Source: an uncultured Anaerolineae bacterium
GTDB taxonomy: Bacteria > Chloroflexota > Anaerolineae > Promineifilales > Promineifilaceae
Direction: 5' to 3'
Assembly (NCBI GenBank): GCA_937943625.1
Contig: CALEAD010000039.1
Span: forward strand, 1-46,333
DNA: 46,333 nucleotides
How positions within the stretch are numbered: position 1 is the stretch's first letter; every line of letters starts with the position of its first letter. The translations under genes were made by a program, and so were the position numbers. Below, in pieces: positions 8,686-17,254 of the stretch. The notes under the pieces are model-generated. The model did no database searches. It was not told where the DNA came from and saw only the letters and a list, made by a program, of their open reading frames with translations.

Positions 8686-10578
8686 CTAATAAAATGGAAA
8701 CACCAGCGGCAGCACCAACACTACCCCCAAGAGGGTAATGAACACCAGCGGAATGCCTACCTTCATAAAATCCACGAAGCGGTAATTACCGGCTCCCATC
8801 ACGAGTGTATTCACCGGCGAAGCCACCGGTGTGACAAATGCCATCGAAGCTGCCACAGCCACGGCCATCAGAAAAGCGTGGGGCCTAACGTCCAGGCCAG
8901 TCGCTGCCGCCAAGGCCACCGGGGCCAGCACCACCGTTGTGGCCGTATTGGAAAGCACTTGAGTAAAGAGCGAGGTAAGCAAAAAGAGACCTGCCAACAA
9001 CGCCAGTGGCCCAATTTGCCCCAGGGAGCTCACCAACCCCTGCGCAGCCATATCTACCAGCCCTACGCGCTGCAAAGCGGTGCTCATGGGCAACATACCT
9101 GCCACCAGCACAATGCTTTTCCAGTCAATAGCGCGGTAGGCGTCATCCATGGTCAGGCAGCCGGTGAGCACCATCAGCAGGGCGGCCATCAGGCTGGTTG
9201 TGGCAATGGGCAGCCACTCACCAACCAGCGTGCCAATCATGGCCAGCAAAATGACGAGCGCAATCATGGCCTTGCCGCGACTTGGCACACTGCTCAACAT
9301 CTCTTCTGGCTGCCCGATTACGACAAAGTCACGCCGCTGTTTTTTCAGCTCAGCGATATTGCGCCAGGAGCCTTGCACCAGCAAAATGTCGCCAAAGCGC
9401 AGCGGCGTGCTTTTTATGTCCAGTTTCCCCTTGGCGCCTGGCCCCGTCAACCCCAAAACGGTGAGTTTGTACGTCGTGCCAAAGCGAGATTCAACCAGGG
9501 TCTTGCCGATTAGGTTGGAACGCGGGGGAATGAGCACCTCAGCCACGCCGACTTCTTCGTTCAGCAGCACGCTGGCGTCTTCGCCATCGCTGGCAGGCTG
9601 CACGCCCAGGTTCCATTTGGCAGCCATTTGCGTAATGGCATCCGTCTCGCCCTGGACGATGAGAATGTCATCCAGCTCAATGACGGTATCGGGTGTGGGG
9701 GGGACGGATACGCGCGCGGGCAACGGCCGTTGGCCATTCCCTTGCTTCCCACGCACCAACTGCAACACCGGGCGCGGCTCCTCGCGGCGCAAAATATCCA
9801 GCACCGTGACGCCATACTGCTGCCGCAATTCTGAGGCCGCCAGCGTCTGCCCCACCAGGTCAGAGGTGCGACGCACGCGCAGGCGAAACAAGTTATCCGG
9901 CAGGCGGTACAGGTTAATCAGCTCTTCTGGCGTCTTAAACGCCTGCGTTTCCACCTTCACGCGGCGGTCGGGCAGCAGACGCCGGCCAGCCACCACCATG
10001 TAGCCAATACCCAAAATGAGCAGCACCAGCCCTACTGGTGTATAACTAAAAAAGGAGAAGGGGGTCAGCCCATTTTCGCGCAAAAGGTCACTAACAATAA
10101 TGTTGGGCGGTGTGCCGATAAGCGTGGTAGCCCCGCCCAGTAGTGACCCATACGCCAGGGGGATAAGCAGGCGTGAGGGCGCAATTTTGGCGCTACGCGC
10201 CAGGATGATCACCGCCGGCAGCAGCACAGCAACCGTACCGGTGTCGCTCATAAAGCTGGACATCAACGCCACGGCGATCATCAGCACCACCATCAGGCGC
10301 AGTTCGCCCGTGCCCGCCACGCGCAGCACACGCCGGCCAATCATACCGGCCAGACCGGTTTGCATGACACCGCCGCCAACAATAAAGAGAGCAGCAATGG
10401 TGAGCACGGCCGAATTAGAAAACCCGGACAATGCTTCGGCTGTGCTGAGCGTTCCTCCCAGCATCAGCGCCACCACTACACCCAGGGCGACAATGTCAAC
10501 GCGCAGCCATTCCGTAATAAACAAAATGACGGCAATGATTAAAATTGTGAGTGTGTACCATGCTTCAAATGTCATCAT
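8686..10578 (-). CDS. SLC13/DASS-family anion permease with two RCK_C domains
   Basis: 630-residue integral membrane carrier. N-terminal membrane helices (about 1-190) include the hairpin MSDTGTVAVLLPAV; the C-terminal half (about 425-630) includes LSNTATTVVLAP. These are the paired S-N-T hairpins that bind sodium and substrate in DASS carriers; the first reads S-D-T here. Between them are two TrkA-C (RCK_C) domains (about 205-300 and 315-405), each ending in D-D-I-L-I-V-Q-G or D-I-L-L-V-Q-G. Family members carry sulfate, phosphate or dicarboxylates; the substrate here is unknown. The gene converges on lplA with a 68-base gap in which no clear terminator was seen. Confidence 0.88.
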   Translation of the reverse strand: MMTFEAWYTLTILIIAVILFITEWLRVDIVALGVVVALMLGGTLSTAEALSGFSNSAVLTIAALFIVGGGVMQTGLAGMIGRRVLRVAGTGELRLMVVLMIAVALMSSFMSDTGTVAVLLPAVIILARSAKIAPSRLLIPLAYGSLLGGATTLIGTPPNIIVSDLLRENGLTPFSFFSYTPVGLVLLILGIGYMVVAGRRLLPDRRVKVETQAFKTPEELINLYRLPDNLFRLRVRRTSDLVGQTLAASELRQQYGVTVLDILRREEPRPVLQLVRGKQGNGQRPLPARVSVPPTPDTVIELDDILIVQGETDAITQMAAKWNLGVQPASDGEDASVLLNEEVGVAEVLIPPRSNLIGKTLVESRFGTTYKLTVLGLTGPGAKGKLDIKSTPLRFGDILLVQGSWRNIAELKKQRRDFVVIGQPEEMLSSVPSRGKAMIALVILLAMIGTLVGEWLPIATTSLMAALLMVLTGCLTMDDAYRAIDWKSIVLVAGMLPMSTALQRVGLVDMAAQGLVSSLGQIGPLALLAGLFLLTSLFTQVLSNTATTVVLAPVALAAATGLDVRPHAFLMAVAVAASMAFVTPVASPVNTLVMGAGNYRFVDFMKVGIPLVFITLLGVVLVLPLVFPFY

Positions 10579-10668
10579 GGGGGTCTACCTTACCACACTT
10601 TGCTCAGGAAAGCAGGGGATCAAAGCAGTTATAGGCAGCATTTTTGCGCCCCTTCTCCCCGTGTTCTC

Positions 10669-10696
10669 TTGCCCAAAACGGCCGTAATGCTACAAT
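10669..10696 (+). promoter_or_regulatory. Sigma-70-type promoter for the 10770 gene
   Basis: TTGCCC (10669-10674) and TACAAT (10691-10696) are separated by 16 bases. They sit about 75 bases upstream of the start at 10770, in the divergent gap after the SLC13 gene start. An ACGGCCGT copy fills the spacer. Seen by eye only. Confidence 0.45.
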
Positions 10697-10769
10697 CCTG
10701 CGCATAAGATTAAAAGGTACCTATGGCCGACGAATCTACAATGCGCAATTTTCAGGGAGGTTAAGGCAC

Positions 10770-11078
10770 ATGATCAACACCACTCAACCCTTTTCTCTTA
10801 ACAACGCAAGCCCTTTTCTCGCCCTCCAGTTGCAGCAGAACGATACCATTGGGGTGTGGGTGGGAATCATTTTCTTGATGGTCGGGTTGGCTCTAGCCAT
10901 CATCTTTTGGCGCTGGTGGAACCACATCTCCGAAGAAGATACGGCCGTTGACGTGCGCATGCGCAATCTGCCAGTGATTCACCACGGGGGCGCAACGGCC
11001 GCTCCCCATCCCTTTTATCACCCAGAAACAGACAGCGAACAGTCACGAGAAAATAATCACAACGAGGTAAATCACTAA
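10770..11078 (+). CDS. Small single-span membrane protein, unknown function
   Basis: 102 residues. A single hydrophobic helix (about residues 29-47, VWVGIIFLMVGLALAIIFW) is followed by a charged His-rich tail with HHGGATAAPHPFYHPE. The start at 10770 is supported by GGGAGG nine bases upstream; a longer frame from 10644 lacks a ribosome site. Its stop overlaps the next gene's ATG (TAATG), so the ankyrin protein downstream is probably translationally coupled. No family is recognised. The His-rich tail might bind metal, but this is only inferred. Confidence 0.6.
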   Translation: MINTTQPFSLNNASPFLALQLQQNDTIGVWVGIIFLMVGLALAIIFWRWWNHISEEDTAVDVRMRNLPVIHHGGATAAPHPFYHPETDSEQSRENNHNEVNH

Positions 11079-11476
11079 TGGAAAGAAAGCCCCCGCTTGA
11101 CCCCAGCCTGGTAGAGGCCTTCGTGCGCGCCGGGCACGGCAATCTGGAACAGGTACGCGCCCTGCTCCAACAAGAACCAGCGCTGGTAAATGCCGCCTGG
11201 GATTGGGGCGGTGGAGATTGGGAGACAGCACTGGGAGGCGCTGCGCACACGGGGCAACACGAAATTGCCCTTTATCTGCTGGAGCACGGCGCGCGCCTTG
11301 ACCTGTTTGCCGCTGCCATGCTGGGGCGCCTAGACATTGTGCAGGCGGCGCTCCGCGCATTCCCCCACCTGGCACAGGCCAGAGGGCCGCACGGCATTCC
11401 CCTACTGGTCCACGCTAAAAAGGGAGGCGAAGCGGCAACGGCCGTTGTCGCCTTCCTGGAAACGTTCACCCCTTGA
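11078..11476 (+). CDS. Small ankyrin-repeat protein
   Basis: 132 residues forming about three ankyrin-type repeats, e.g. GHGNLEQVRALLQQEPALVN, then HTGQHEIALYLLEHGARLD, then MLGRLDIVQAALRAFP. These fit the helix-turn-helix consensus with G-x-L-x-x-V-x-x-L-L. There is no signal peptide, so it is cytoplasmic and likely a protein-binding module. The ATG shares a base with the stop of the upstream membrane-protein gene, so the two are one operon and may act together. The binding partner is unknown. Confidence 0.75.
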   Translation: MERKPPLDPSLVEAFVRAGHGNLEQVRALLQQEPALVNAAWDWGGGDWETALGGAAHTGQHEIALYLLEHGARLDLFAAAMLGRLDIVQAALRAFPHLAQARGPHGIPLLVHAKKGGEAATAVVAFLETFTP

Positions 11477-11507
11477 CGGCCGTACTGCGTGAACCGGGAA
11501 GCGTGAA

Positions 11508-11527
11508 TAGGTTATTTTGTTAACAGT
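11508..11527. repeat. 20-bp exact repeat, copy 1
   Basis: TAGGTTATTTTGTTAACAGT occurs here, between two convergent genes, and again at 17385-17404. It contains the palindrome TGTTAACA. Its role is unknown; it could be part of a degraded mobile element end. Confidence 0.5.
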
Positions 11528-11535
11528 TTACTATC

Positions 11536-11874
11536 CTACTCCGTGGAAAGGATATGCAGCTTGGCATGCGCGACCGTCTCATACGCGCCACAGTGAAACT
11601 TGATCGTGTACCCGTGCTCCAGCAGCGGGTAATGCGACTTCAGGCATTCAACCTGCTCCTGCACGAAGGCAAACAACTGCAAAAAACGTTCCGGTGCAGT
11701 TGTGCGCATCTCATCCAAACCAGCATATAGTTCAAAAGGAAAAGCCAGCCAATGAACGGCCGCTTCCTGTTCCAGGCTTTTAATGATAGCAAAGCCTGCT
11801 TCCTTATCTGCAACAATCACCTCGCCCGGCATCATGCCCAGCGCCACCTGCACCAACGGTGAATCATTTGTCAT
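11536..11874 (-). CDS. HIT-superfamily-like protein with altered triad (H-x-K-x-H)
   Basis: 112 residues that follow the HIT fold in order: VADKEAGFAIIKS (strand 1-2), AAVHWLAFPF (the P-x-H-x-L-x-x-P element), a long helix, then GYTIKFHCGAYETVAHAKLHIL, which aligns with the G-Q-T-V-x-H-x-H-x-H motif. At the triad the middle histidine, the nucleophile in HIT hydrolases, is Lys105, with His103 and His107 kept. The N-terminal Cys-x-x-Cys zinc pair of many HIT proteins is absent. It may thus be a nucleotide-binding pseudoenzyme. A genuine HIT enzyme with an intact triad lies at 20101-20559. The assignment rests on motif order, not on a profile search. Confidence 0.6.
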   Translation of the reverse strand: MTNDSPLVQVALGMMPGEVIVADKEAGFAIIKSLEQEAAVHWLAFPFELYAGLDEMRTTAPERFLQLFAFVQEQVECLKSHYPLLEHGYTIKFHCGAYETVAHAKLHILSTE

Positions 11875-11899
11875 TTCCTAATATCCTCCGTTCATGAGC

Positions 11900-11946
11900 C
11901 CCCCATCACTGATAAAATCGTGGTCGGCAGTCGTTAGTCAGCAGCC
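11900..11946. repeat. Dispersed intergenic repeat, diverged copy
   Basis: CCCATCACTGATAAAATCG followed by TGGTCGGCAGTCGTTAGTC matches, with changes, the repeat cores at 3386-3470 and 18977-19050. It lies upstream of the HIT-like gene and downstream of the S10 gene. Confidence 0.5.
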
Positions 11947-11985
11947 AAATTATAAAGATCGCTTGAGCCATGCCAAAAAACTATT

Positions 11986-13476
11986 CTAGGCAATCGCCTG
12001 CCGCACAAACGCCGCCAGATTCTCCTTCAGCCTGGCCAGTGAAGGCAAATGCACATACATCATATGCCCCGCCTCATAGAAGCTCATGCTGATGTTGCTT
12101 TGCAGACTGGGGTCTAGCTCCAGGTGGGTAAAGGTGTAGCGAGTGGCCAGGTAAGGCGTGGCCAGGTCATAATAACCATTGGCCACATGCACCTTCAGCG
12201 CCGGGTTCATCGTCATCGCCTGGCGCAGCGTTTCCGCTACATTCACAAATGAGTTTTGATTTTGCGCATATTGCCAGGCAGGAAACACCTTAAAACTCAA
12301 AATCTCATATGGCAGGTCACTCTCAAAAGCCAGGTCGCGGCGAATATAGTCATTAAACGTGGAAGTATACGCGCCCAGGATAGCGGCATAGCTGGGATCA
12401 TTCTCAAAATATTCTCCTGCTGCATCCCGGTCAATGCCAATATAGCGGGTATCCAGCCGCCCAACGGTGCGCCGCCGCGCGCGCAGCAGCTCCTTGCAGA
12501 AGCGGTGGATGTTGATGCGCAAATTTGTGCGCTCGATATAGTCAGTGGAAAGGGCAGTATAGCGCGCCAGCTTTTGCGCAATCTCCTGCTGCCGCTCCGG
12601 GGGCAGCTCTGCCCCTTGCATCAACGCCAGCGTGTACTCATTCAGGGCAAACGCTTCTACCTCAGCCAGCGTTTGCTCCAGATCGGCCTGCAATGCGGGC
12701 TCTAGCTGCCGATGATACCAGGCAGTTGCGGTATAGGTGGGCAGGAACAAGATGTAGGGCAGATCGTTGCCGATGGTAAAGCGCGCCGTCTGAAAATTGA
12801 GAATCGAGGAAACGAGGATGATGCCATTCAGGTACATGCCGTACCGCTCTTGCAAGTAGCCAGAAAGACCGGCAGCACGGGTTGTGCCGTAGCTTTCGCC
12901 AATGAGAAACTTGGGCGAGTTCCAGCGGCGATAGCGGGTGACGTAGAGACGAATAAAGTCGCCTACAGACTCGATGTCTTTTTTGAAGTCGTAGAATTGT
13001 TTCGGTTTCTCGCCAGGGACAGCACGGCTGAAGCCTGTGCCAACCGGGTCAATAAAGACCAGGTCTGTTTCGTCGAGCAACGTGTACTCATTGTTCACCA
13101 GACGATAGGGGGGCAAAACGGGGCTATCTACGTCGTGGTTGTCTACACGGCGTGGCCCCAGCACGCCCAGGTGTAACCAAACAGAGGAGGAGCCTGGCCC
13201 GCCATTAAAGCTAAAGGTAATGGGGCGCTGGGCGGTATCAGCCACGTCATTTTTGCTGTAGGCAATAAAAAAGATGGAGGCTTTGGCCTTTTCGCCCTCT
13301 GCTTTTTCTTCCTTTTCTACTTCTTCTTTTAGTACGATGGTTCCAGTGGTGACGGTGTAGCTGAGTTCTTGCCCGTTTACGCTTACAGTATGCTGGCTTT
13401 GCACAACGATGTCTTTGGGCTCAGCTTTGGTTTCTTCGGGCTTGTTGTTTTTGTTGGTGCTGGTTTCTTCGCTCAT
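11986..13476 (-). CDS. S10-family serine carboxypeptidase, no signal peptide
   Basis: 496 residues. The S10 catalytic elements are clear: oxyanion-hole region FNGGPGSSSVWLHLG, nucleophile elbow GESYGTTRA, an aspartate in GYYDLATPY and a histidine in EAGHMMYVH. The fold therefore removes C-terminal residues from peptides. Unlike secreted S10 enzymes there is no signal peptide; the N-terminus is a Lys/Glu-rich tail (about residues 1-65), so a cytoplasmic role is likely. The ATG at 13476 with AAGGA seven bases upstream is preferred over a TTG at 13500. A truncated DUF166 remnant abuts its 5' end and even shares its ribosome site region. Confidence 0.88.
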   Translation of the reverse strand: MSEETSTNKNNKPEETKAEPKDIVVQSQHTVSVNGQELSYTVTTGTIVLKEEVEKEEKAEGEKAKASIFFIAYSKNDVADTAQRPITFSFNGGPGSSSVWLHLGVLGPRRVDNHDVDSPVLPPYRLVNNEYTLLDETDLVFIDPVGTGFSRAVPGEKPKQFYDFKKDIESVGDFIRLYVTRYRRWNSPKFLIGESYGTTRAAGLSGYLQERYGMYLNGIILVSSILNFQTARFTIGNDLPYILFLPTYTATAWYHRQLEPALQADLEQTLAEVEAFALNEYTLALMQGAELPPERQQEIAQKLARYTALSTDYIERTNLRINIHRFCKELLRARRRTVGRLDTRYIGIDRDAAGEYFENDPSYAAILGAYTSTFNDYIRRDLAFESDLPYEILSFKVFPAWQYAQNQNSFVNVAETLRQAMTMNPALKVHVANGYYDLATPYLATRYTFTHLELDPSLQSNISMSFYEAGHMMYVHLPSLARLKENLAAFVRQAIA

Positions 13477-13489
13477 TTGGGTTCCTTTT

Positions 13490-13624
13490 GGGGTAATCAA
13501 TCACCGGCGGGAAGAACGCAGGCGCCTGCCACACCGTCAGCAGCCAGGAGGCCGGGGCGTGGGTTTGCACATTCGCCACGTGGCGACGGCCGTATTCACC
13601 GTTCACAATTGCCAAAATCCGCAT
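13490..13624 (-). pseudogene. 5' remnant of a DUF166-family gene
   Basis: An ATG at 13624 begins 45 codons that read MRILAIVNGEYGRRHVANVQ, then THAPASWLLTVWQAP and FFPPVIDYP. This closely follows the N-terminus of DUF166 (PF02593) proteins as I remember them, which continue with D/E-rich YPEDYLPE. Here similarity ends abruptly at VIDYP, where the sequence becomes the leader of the S10 gene, and the frame runs on out of phase inside that gene. It looks like a deletion that joined the start of one gene to the upstream edge of another. Family recall is moderate. Confidence 0.5.
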
Positions 13625-13746
13625 ATGTGCCTGCCCTGGTAATTAGCAATTAGCGACATGGCGCAAGGAAACTTTACAATTGAACTGCTGACCGCTGACC
13701 ATAATTTGGCCAGTGATGGGCGGTCGGTCGTTTGCGGCCCCGGATC

Positions 13747-14685
13747 CTATACCAGTTCTTCCACCAGCGCTACCGCACCCCACAGTGGTGCATCATCGGC
13801 GTAGCGCGCTGGAACCACGTCGAAGTGGACTTCTGCCATAGCCGTCTCGCGTGCGGCGCGGCGCACTTCGTCCCACCACAACACACCCGCCTTTGTCACG
13901 CCCCCGCCCAACACAAAGCGCTGCGGGTTGATGAGGTTAGCCACGTTGCCAATGCCCACGCCCAGCGCCCACGCACCGCGCCGTAAAATGCCCAGGGCGA
14001 TGGGTTCGCCGTTAGCAGCCGCTTCGGCCACGCTTTTGCCGGTGATGGCCCCCTTTGGCGGCCGTCCCTGCGCCGCCTGCAGTTGTGTGCGGTAATCGTG
14101 CGCCATGTAAGGGCCGGAGGCCAGCCGCTCCACACAGCCACGCTTGCCGCATAGACACATCGGCCCATCGGGTGCAACCACCGTGTGCCCAATTTCCCCG
14201 GCCATTCCTTCATAGCCACGCCACGGCCGTCCTTGCAAAATCAGGCCACCGCCCACGCCCGTGCTCACAGTAATGTAAAAAAGCGTGTCCACATCCTGGC
14301 CGGCGCCCAGGCGCCACTCCCCCAGGGCGGCCACGTTAGCGTCGTTGTCTACGCGCGCCGACGCGGCAAAAGCTGCTTCCAACCGCTCTTGCAGAGGAAA
14401 TTCGCGCCAGCCCGGCACATGATGCGAAAGACGCACCGTACCTGTAGCGTAATTGACCGGCCCGCCAAAGCTCACGCCAACGGCCAGCGGCTTTTCGTCG
14501 CCCAATAGCGCGTGCCCCAGTTCAATCATCGTCGTTAACTCGTAGCGAGCATCTGCATCCGATGGGGTGAAAACGCGCTGCTTTGCCTGCCAGTTGGGGG
14601 ATTCGGTGCGCAAGGCGCTGGCGCGCAGCACGGCCGCAGTAAGCTTGGTGCCGCCAAAATCGAGCGCCAGAATGAGGTCAGCCAT
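13747..14685 (-). CDS. ROK-family sugar kinase (glucokinase-like)
   Basis: 312 residues. The phosphate-binding start LALDFGGTKLTAA, the catalytic region RVDNDANVAALGEW, the histidine of GEIGHTVV and the zinc motif CLCGKRGCVE identify a ROK protein. The lack of an N-terminal helix-turn-helix makes it a kinase rather than a repressor. It probably phosphorylates glucose or a related hexose with ATP in the cytoplasm. It is 270 bases from the S10 gene on the same strand and is preceded by a repeat-filled spacer. The start at 14685 fits the family; a pyrimidine-rich leader gives only a weak ribosome site. Confidence 0.87.
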   Translation of the reverse strand: MADLILALDFGGTKLTAAVLRASALRTESPNWQAKQRVFTPSDADARYELTTMIELGHALLGDEKPLAVGVSFGGPVNYATGTVRLSHHVPGWREFPLQERLEAAFAASARVDNDANVAALGEWRLGAGQDVDTLFYITVSTGVGGGLILQGRPWRGYEGMAGEIGHTVVAPDGPMCLCGKRGCVERLASGPYMAHDYRTQLQAAQGRPPKGAITGKSVAEAAANGEPIALGILRRGAWALGVGIGNVANLINPQRFVLGGGVTKAGVLWWDEVRRAARETAMAEVHFDVVPARYADDAPLWGAVALVEELV

Positions 14686-15022
14686 ACCTTATCACCTTTG
14701 CAAAAATAACCCACGAATTAACACAGATTGGACAGATTCGCGCGGATTTGTTGGATTTGCCAGGCAGAAAAATCTGCCGGCCCTGGGTTCTTCCGTGCCA
14801 CAACCAGTTTGATACCTGCCTTGTGGGAAATACACAGTATAATTCGCGCAATTATAGCGTGAAATGCTGGCTGACTGGCAAATTTTATCTTAACCGCAAA
14901 GCGCGCAAAGAACACAAAGAAAATACCCAAGAGGCGTTTTGCGCTCTTTGCGTCCTTTGCGGTGCATTCTTACATGATGGGTGGTCTGCCGTTGGCTGTC
15001 GGCAATCAAAAAGAGGCGTGAT
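14686..15022. repeat. Repeat-filled intergenic region with long inverted repeat
   Basis: This 337-base gap between divergent genes holds no gene. 14704-14757 has an ATTAACACAGATTGGACAG-type dispersed repeat. 14893-14963 is an inverted repeat with arms ACCGCAAAGCGCGCAAAG and CTCTTTGCGTCCTTTGCGGT that would form a long hairpin; a diverged relative lies at 26352-26435. 14985-15003 has a GGTCTGCCGTTGGCTGTCGG unit of the GGTC family. AAAGAGGCG just before 15023 serves as the ribosome site of the next gene. Confidence 0.6.
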
Positions 15023-16189
15023 ATGACAACAACAGATGAGGCGCTGCTGGCGCAATTTGCCAAAGCGACTTTGGCGCAAAAGGTGGAAATTTTTCAGCGG
15101 GCGCTGACAGACGGCCGTTTAAGCAGCAGCGACGCGGCGATTGAGATGGGGCTGGAAATGCTGGAAACGCTGTATGAGGAAACGGCCGTTCACCCCCACC
15201 CTCCCTTTGCAGAGCTGATTGCCAGTGCGCGCGCTCACACGCCGGAACTGTATGAGGCAGAAGCGGGCACGCTGCTGGAATGGCAGATCACGCGCGCGCT
15301 GCGCGACGGCCGTACGGCCGACCTGCCCACGCTGACGCGAGAGCTGGCGCAACGCGCCGCCGAATTCCCCACCGAGCTGCTGGCCGCCGCAGAAAAGCTA
15401 GCCTACTACGGGCAGCTTACCCCCCTGGCGGCCATGCTGCGCGACGCCTGGCCTCACATTCAAGCGGCCGATTTTGAGGAAACGGCCGTTGAAGAGTACG
15501 TCGTCCAGGCAATGAATTACCTGATTATGGAATACGTAACGACAACGGCCGTGCCCGACCCAACCTCCCCCCACCTGCTGGCCCTTCTCGACCCCTTGGC
15601 CGAAGTAGATACCAACGAATTGCACGCCTACGTGGCCGAGTTGAGCGGGCAACAGCGCCGCGTCTGGCAGCCAGACGACTTTGTCGTACCGCCCCAGGCC
15701 GGCAAAAGCGTCACCATTCCTCCCATTGTGGAAGATAACCTCATCCACCTGCTGCGCGAATTCATGCATGCGGCACAGGAAGATGGCGTACCCATCAGCC
15801 GTGCAGCGCTCGCCTACTGGCCGCTACACGAATATCTGCTGGCGCGCCTGGAAGAAAGCGCGCGCGCCTACCAACCCAAACGCAAAGCAGAAGCCCGCGT
15901 CGCCCGCAGAAGCTACGGCCTCTCTTACCTCTGCCCCACGCCCATCAGCCTGGCGCAATTTTTGGCAGCCAGGCTGGAAAGCGCCCTGCCGCGCCATTAC
16001 CCGGCTGCGGCGCTGGTTGCCGTGCTGCCTGCCTGGCTGCGCTTTTTGCAGCAGCGCGGCCTCATTACCCCAGAGCAGCAAAAACAAGCCTTACGCGGCC
16101 TACAAGAGCTGCTGCCTGAACTGCATGACTTCTGGTCAGACATGCCCGGTGACTCCGGCCTGCTCGCCAGCCTGGAGACGTGGCAGTAA
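15023..16189 (+). CDS. Hypothetical helical protein, 388 residues
   Basis: Soluble, almost entirely helical, rich in Ala, Leu and Glu, with no signal peptide or membrane span. I recognise no domain. Features: acidic N-terminal half (residues 1-200), a PPQAGKSVTIPP loop near 230, and a basic stretch YQPKRKAEARVARRSY near 290. The start is the ATG at 15023 behind AAAGAGGCG; an earlier ATG at 14981 lies in repeat DNA. Six or more ACGGCCGT copies make it one of the densest genes for this motif. Downstream lies a TTGGGATTTGGGA / ATTGACCATTGACC repeat tract. Confidence 0.6.
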   Translation: MTTTDEALLAQFAKATLAQKVEIFQRALTDGRLSSSDAAIEMGLEMLETLYEETAVHPHPPFAELIASARAHTPELYEAEAGTLLEWQITRALRDGRTADLPTLTRELAQRAAEFPTELLAAAEKLAYYGQLTPLAAMLRDAWPHIQAADFEETAVEEYVVQAMNYLIMEYVTTTAVPDPTSPHLLALLDPLAEVDTNELHAYVAELSGQQRRVWQPDDFVVPPQAGKSVTIPPIVEDNLIHLLREFMHAAQEDGVPISRAALAYWPLHEYLLARLEESARAYQPKRKAEARVARRSYGLSYLCPTPISLAQFLAARLESALPRHYPAAALVAVLPAWLRFLQQRGLITPEQQKQALRGLQELLPELHDFWSDMPGDSGLLASLETWQ

Positions 16190-16195
16190 GCGCAG

Positions 16196-16290
16196 GTTGG
16201 ATTTGGGATGTTGGATTTGGGATTTGGGAATAAGCAGTAACGATTGACCATTGACCGTTGGCAATTAACCATTGACAATTGATAATTCTC
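16196..16290. repeat. Short tandem-type intergenic repeat tract
   Basis: GGATTTGGGATG and GGATTTGGGAAT units are followed by ATTGACCATTGACCGTT, ATTAACCATTGACAATTG and ATAATTCTCC. A related ACCATTCACCATTGATAAT tract lies at 35147-35178 and is read into the histidine-kinase N-terminus. The tract directly precedes the methyltransferase start at 16304 and leaves it without an obvious Shine-Dalgarno. Confidence 0.5.
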
Positions 16291-16303
16291 CCTCTCTGCT
16301 CCT

Positions 16304-17254
16304 ATGCTTGCTAACCGCCTGCGCAAACGTCAGCGCCACCTGCGTAAATGGGCCAGCCGCCAGCAGATTACCTGCTACCGCCTCTATGCGCGGGACATTC
16401 CCGAATTCCCGCTGATTGTAGATTGGTACGATGGCGAAGCGGTGGTGTGGCTGTATGCACGCAAGCGAGATGAGACGCCGGCCGAGGAGGCTGCCTTCCG
16501 CGCCGAGGCTGTCGCCGAGATTATGGCCGGGCTGGAGCTGCGCGAGGCGCAAATTTTTGTCAAAGAGCGGGCCAGGCAGCGGGGAAATGAGCAATACGGC
16601 CGTTTTAGTCAACAAGGCCACATTCGCACCGTCATGGAACAAGGGCTGCGCTTCGAGGTCAACCTGAGCGACTACCTGGACACCGGCCTCTTTTTAGACC
16701 ACCGCCAGACGCGCCAGATGGTGCGTCAGCGCGCCCAGGGAAAGCGCGTGCTGAACCTGTTTGCCTACACCGGCTCCTTCACCTGCTACGCCCTGGCAGG
16801 CGGAGCCAGCGCCACCACCACCGTAGACCTGAGCAAAACTTACACCGACTGGACAGTGCGCAACTTGCGCCTGAACGGCTTTACCCCCGGCGGCACAAAT
16901 CGCATCATTCAGGCTGACTGCCTGCAATACCTGGTAGAGGCAGCACAGCGGCGTGAGCAGTATGACCTGATCATGTGTGATCCGCCCACCTTCAGCAACT
17001 CCAAACGCATGGCGCAAGGCTCTTTCGACGTAGACCGCGACCATGCCTGGCTGATTCGCGCCTGCGCTCGCCTGCTGGCCCCAGGTGGGGAGCTGTTTTT
17101 CAGCATCAACTCGCGCCGCTTCAAGCTGGAGGAAGTGGCGCTGGGCGGGCTGGTAGCACAGGAGATCACGGCGCAAACAGTGCCGGAAGATTTTCAGGGA
17201 CAGCGGATTCATCGCTGTTGGCTACTAAAGACACCGTTAAATAACTCTTCTTAA
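16304..17254 (+). CDS. RlmK-like 23S rRNA methyltransferase (C-terminal half of RlmL)
   Basis: 316 residues matching the C-terminal RlmK domain of the bifunctional E. coli RlmL, which makes m7G2069 in 23S rRNA. It begins LANRLRKRQRHLRKWA, as that domain does. It contains NLSDYLDTGLFLDHR, the SAM motif VLNLFAYTGSFTCYAL (about 147-162), and the catalytic-type motif CDPPTFSNSKRM (about 225-236). The N-terminal THUMP and m2G2445 methylase half is absent, so this is a stand-alone enzyme. The ATG follows a repeat tract with no clear ribosome site, so initiation may be leaderless or weak. Confidence 0.85.
   Translation: MLANRLRKRQRHLRKWASRQQITCYRLYARDIPEFPLIVDWYDGEAVVWLYARKRDETPAEEAAFRAEAVAEIMAGLELREAQIFVKERARQRGNEQYGRFSQQGHIRTVMEQGLRFEVNLSDYLDTGLFLDHRQTRQMVRQRAQGKRVLNLFAYTGSFTCYALAGGASATTTVDLSKTYTDWTVRNLRLNGFTPGGTNRIIQADCLQYLVEAAQRREQYDLIMCDPPTFSNSKRMAQGSFDVDRDHAWLIRACARLLAPGGELFFSINSRRFKLEEVALGGLVAQEITAQTVPEDFQGQRIHRCWLLKTPLNNSS

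Noticed and set aside
8878..10003. Long plus-strand frames across the SLC13 gene
   Set aside because: They are antisense shadows: low-complexity peptides without domain features, while the minus-strand frame is a full-length permease.
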